Origin: Cytophagales bacterium | GTDB lineage: Bacteria > Bacteroidota > Bacteroidia > Cytophagales > Microscillaceae | Assembly (NCBI GenBank): GCA_004293905.1 | Contig: RDZE01000038.1 | Span: 1-63,397 of the forward strand | DNA: 63,397 bases | Direction: 5' to 3' | In this document: piece after piece, positions 63,137 to 63,397 of the stretch | How the letters are laid out: each line of letters starts with the position of its first letter | Position numbering within the stretch: the first letter of the stretch is position 1 | Translations under genes and position numbers: made by a program | Notes under the pieces: model-generated | Told to the model about the DNA's origin: nothing | Seen by the model: the letters and a program-made list of their open reading frames with translations, nothing else | The model's database searches: none

Positions 63137-63397
63137 TCAATCAGTAAAATTACCATCATGCTGATAAAGAATAAAATCCATTTTTTTTATTTCCCATAGC
63201 GTACTTTGAAAATAATGTGCGTTAGGCGTTTTGTAAATTTCCTTTCCTTGTCCTCTTTTTATATATTCGGAGGCATTTTCCTCCTGAAATGTAGAAACAA
63301 TTCTTGTTGCATTTTCATTGTCTTCAGGGTTGGTATTCAGTGTATCTGGTACTATGTTGAACCCTACAATGAATACATCTCCTAAATTTATGTTGTT
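63137..63397 (-). CDS. C-terminal part of a paralogue, cut by the window end
   Basis: The frame is open from the last base of the window on the minus strand to a TGA at 63137-63139 (86 residues seen). It reads NNINLGDVFIVGFNIVPD, continuing through VSTFQEENAS to KTPNAHYFQS. This parallels KYLLVGLKIIPIG, VVTAFQEKET and KMPNEHYLKY in the next gene, in the same order. It therefore belongs to a tandem family with the neighbouring exported protein. Its start lies beyond the window. Confidence 0.7.
   Translation of the reverse strand, partial: NNINLGDVFIVGFNIVPDTLNTNPEDNENATRIVSTFQEENASEYIKRGQGKEIYKTPNAHYFQSTLWEIKKMDFILYQHDGNFTD

Overview
The window is a low-GC chromosomal segment of a gliding-type Bacteroidota, probably Cytophagales-like. 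This rests on the type IX secretion genes porU and porV, the gliding-motility ABC permease gldF, TPR-SpoIIE phosphatases, DUF547, DUF2452 and SiaC families, many lipoproteins with Bacteroidota-style leaders, promoters of the TTG-N19/20-TAnnTTTG type, and few Shine-Dalgarno sites. No exact species is claimed.

Layout. (1) 1-5450 is an accessory, defence-like island. It holds a DUF262-DUF1524 (GmrSD-like) nuclease with its own consensus promoter, a small nucleotidyltransferase-fold/coiled-coil gene pair boxed by two arrays of one 89-bp repeat, a 62-bp palindrome array, and a type II-like adenine methyltransferase whose promoter predicts a leaderless mRNA. (2) 5.5-11.5 kb has a lipoprotein, a PaaE-like reductase, YchF, and an aldehyde dehydrogenase/DUF779 unit divergent from an AraC regulator, with a 21-bp-spaced repeated operator between them. 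(3) 11.5-24.3 kb holds an LRR/TPR protein with a degenerate MoeA homologue, DUF2452, two small envelope proteins, three alpha/beta hydrolases, rimO, a BamE-like lipoprotein, a TPR-SpoIIE phosphatase with a likely 3' frameshift, and tRNA-Lys. (4) 24.3-34.5 kb has two LPS-type glycosyltransferases, then an ECF sigma factor, a zinc anti-sigma factor, porU and porV in a row, then two paralogous coiled-coil proteins. (5) 34.5-47.3 kb is mostly minus-strand: gldF, an FAD oxidase, SiaC, (aat on plus), an Ig-like lipoprotein, an unusual HD-CoaD fusion next to rfaE2, an MFS carrier, yidC, a WD40 protein and a quinone reductase. (6) 47.4-57.9 kb has a TlpA-like lipoprotein, DUF547, a cyclophilin, an ABC1/UbiB kinase, TolC and MacA-like efflux parts, a short topoisomerase subunit A, an ATE/Bpt-like transferase and a metal ABC permease. 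(7) 58-63.4 kb is AT-rich accessory DNA: a second AraC regulator, DUF1761, YciI-like, amidohydrolase, a small gene with an early stop codon, DUF1573, and two paralogous secreted proteins, the last cut by the window end.

The strongest leads are the sigma/anti-sigma/porU/porV arrangement (a route to T9SS control), the HD-CoaD fusion, the repeat-flanked cassette in the defence island, the repeated operator at the aldehyde dehydrogenase promoter, and two apparent recent lesions (the SpoIIE frameshift and the stop codon near 61418).
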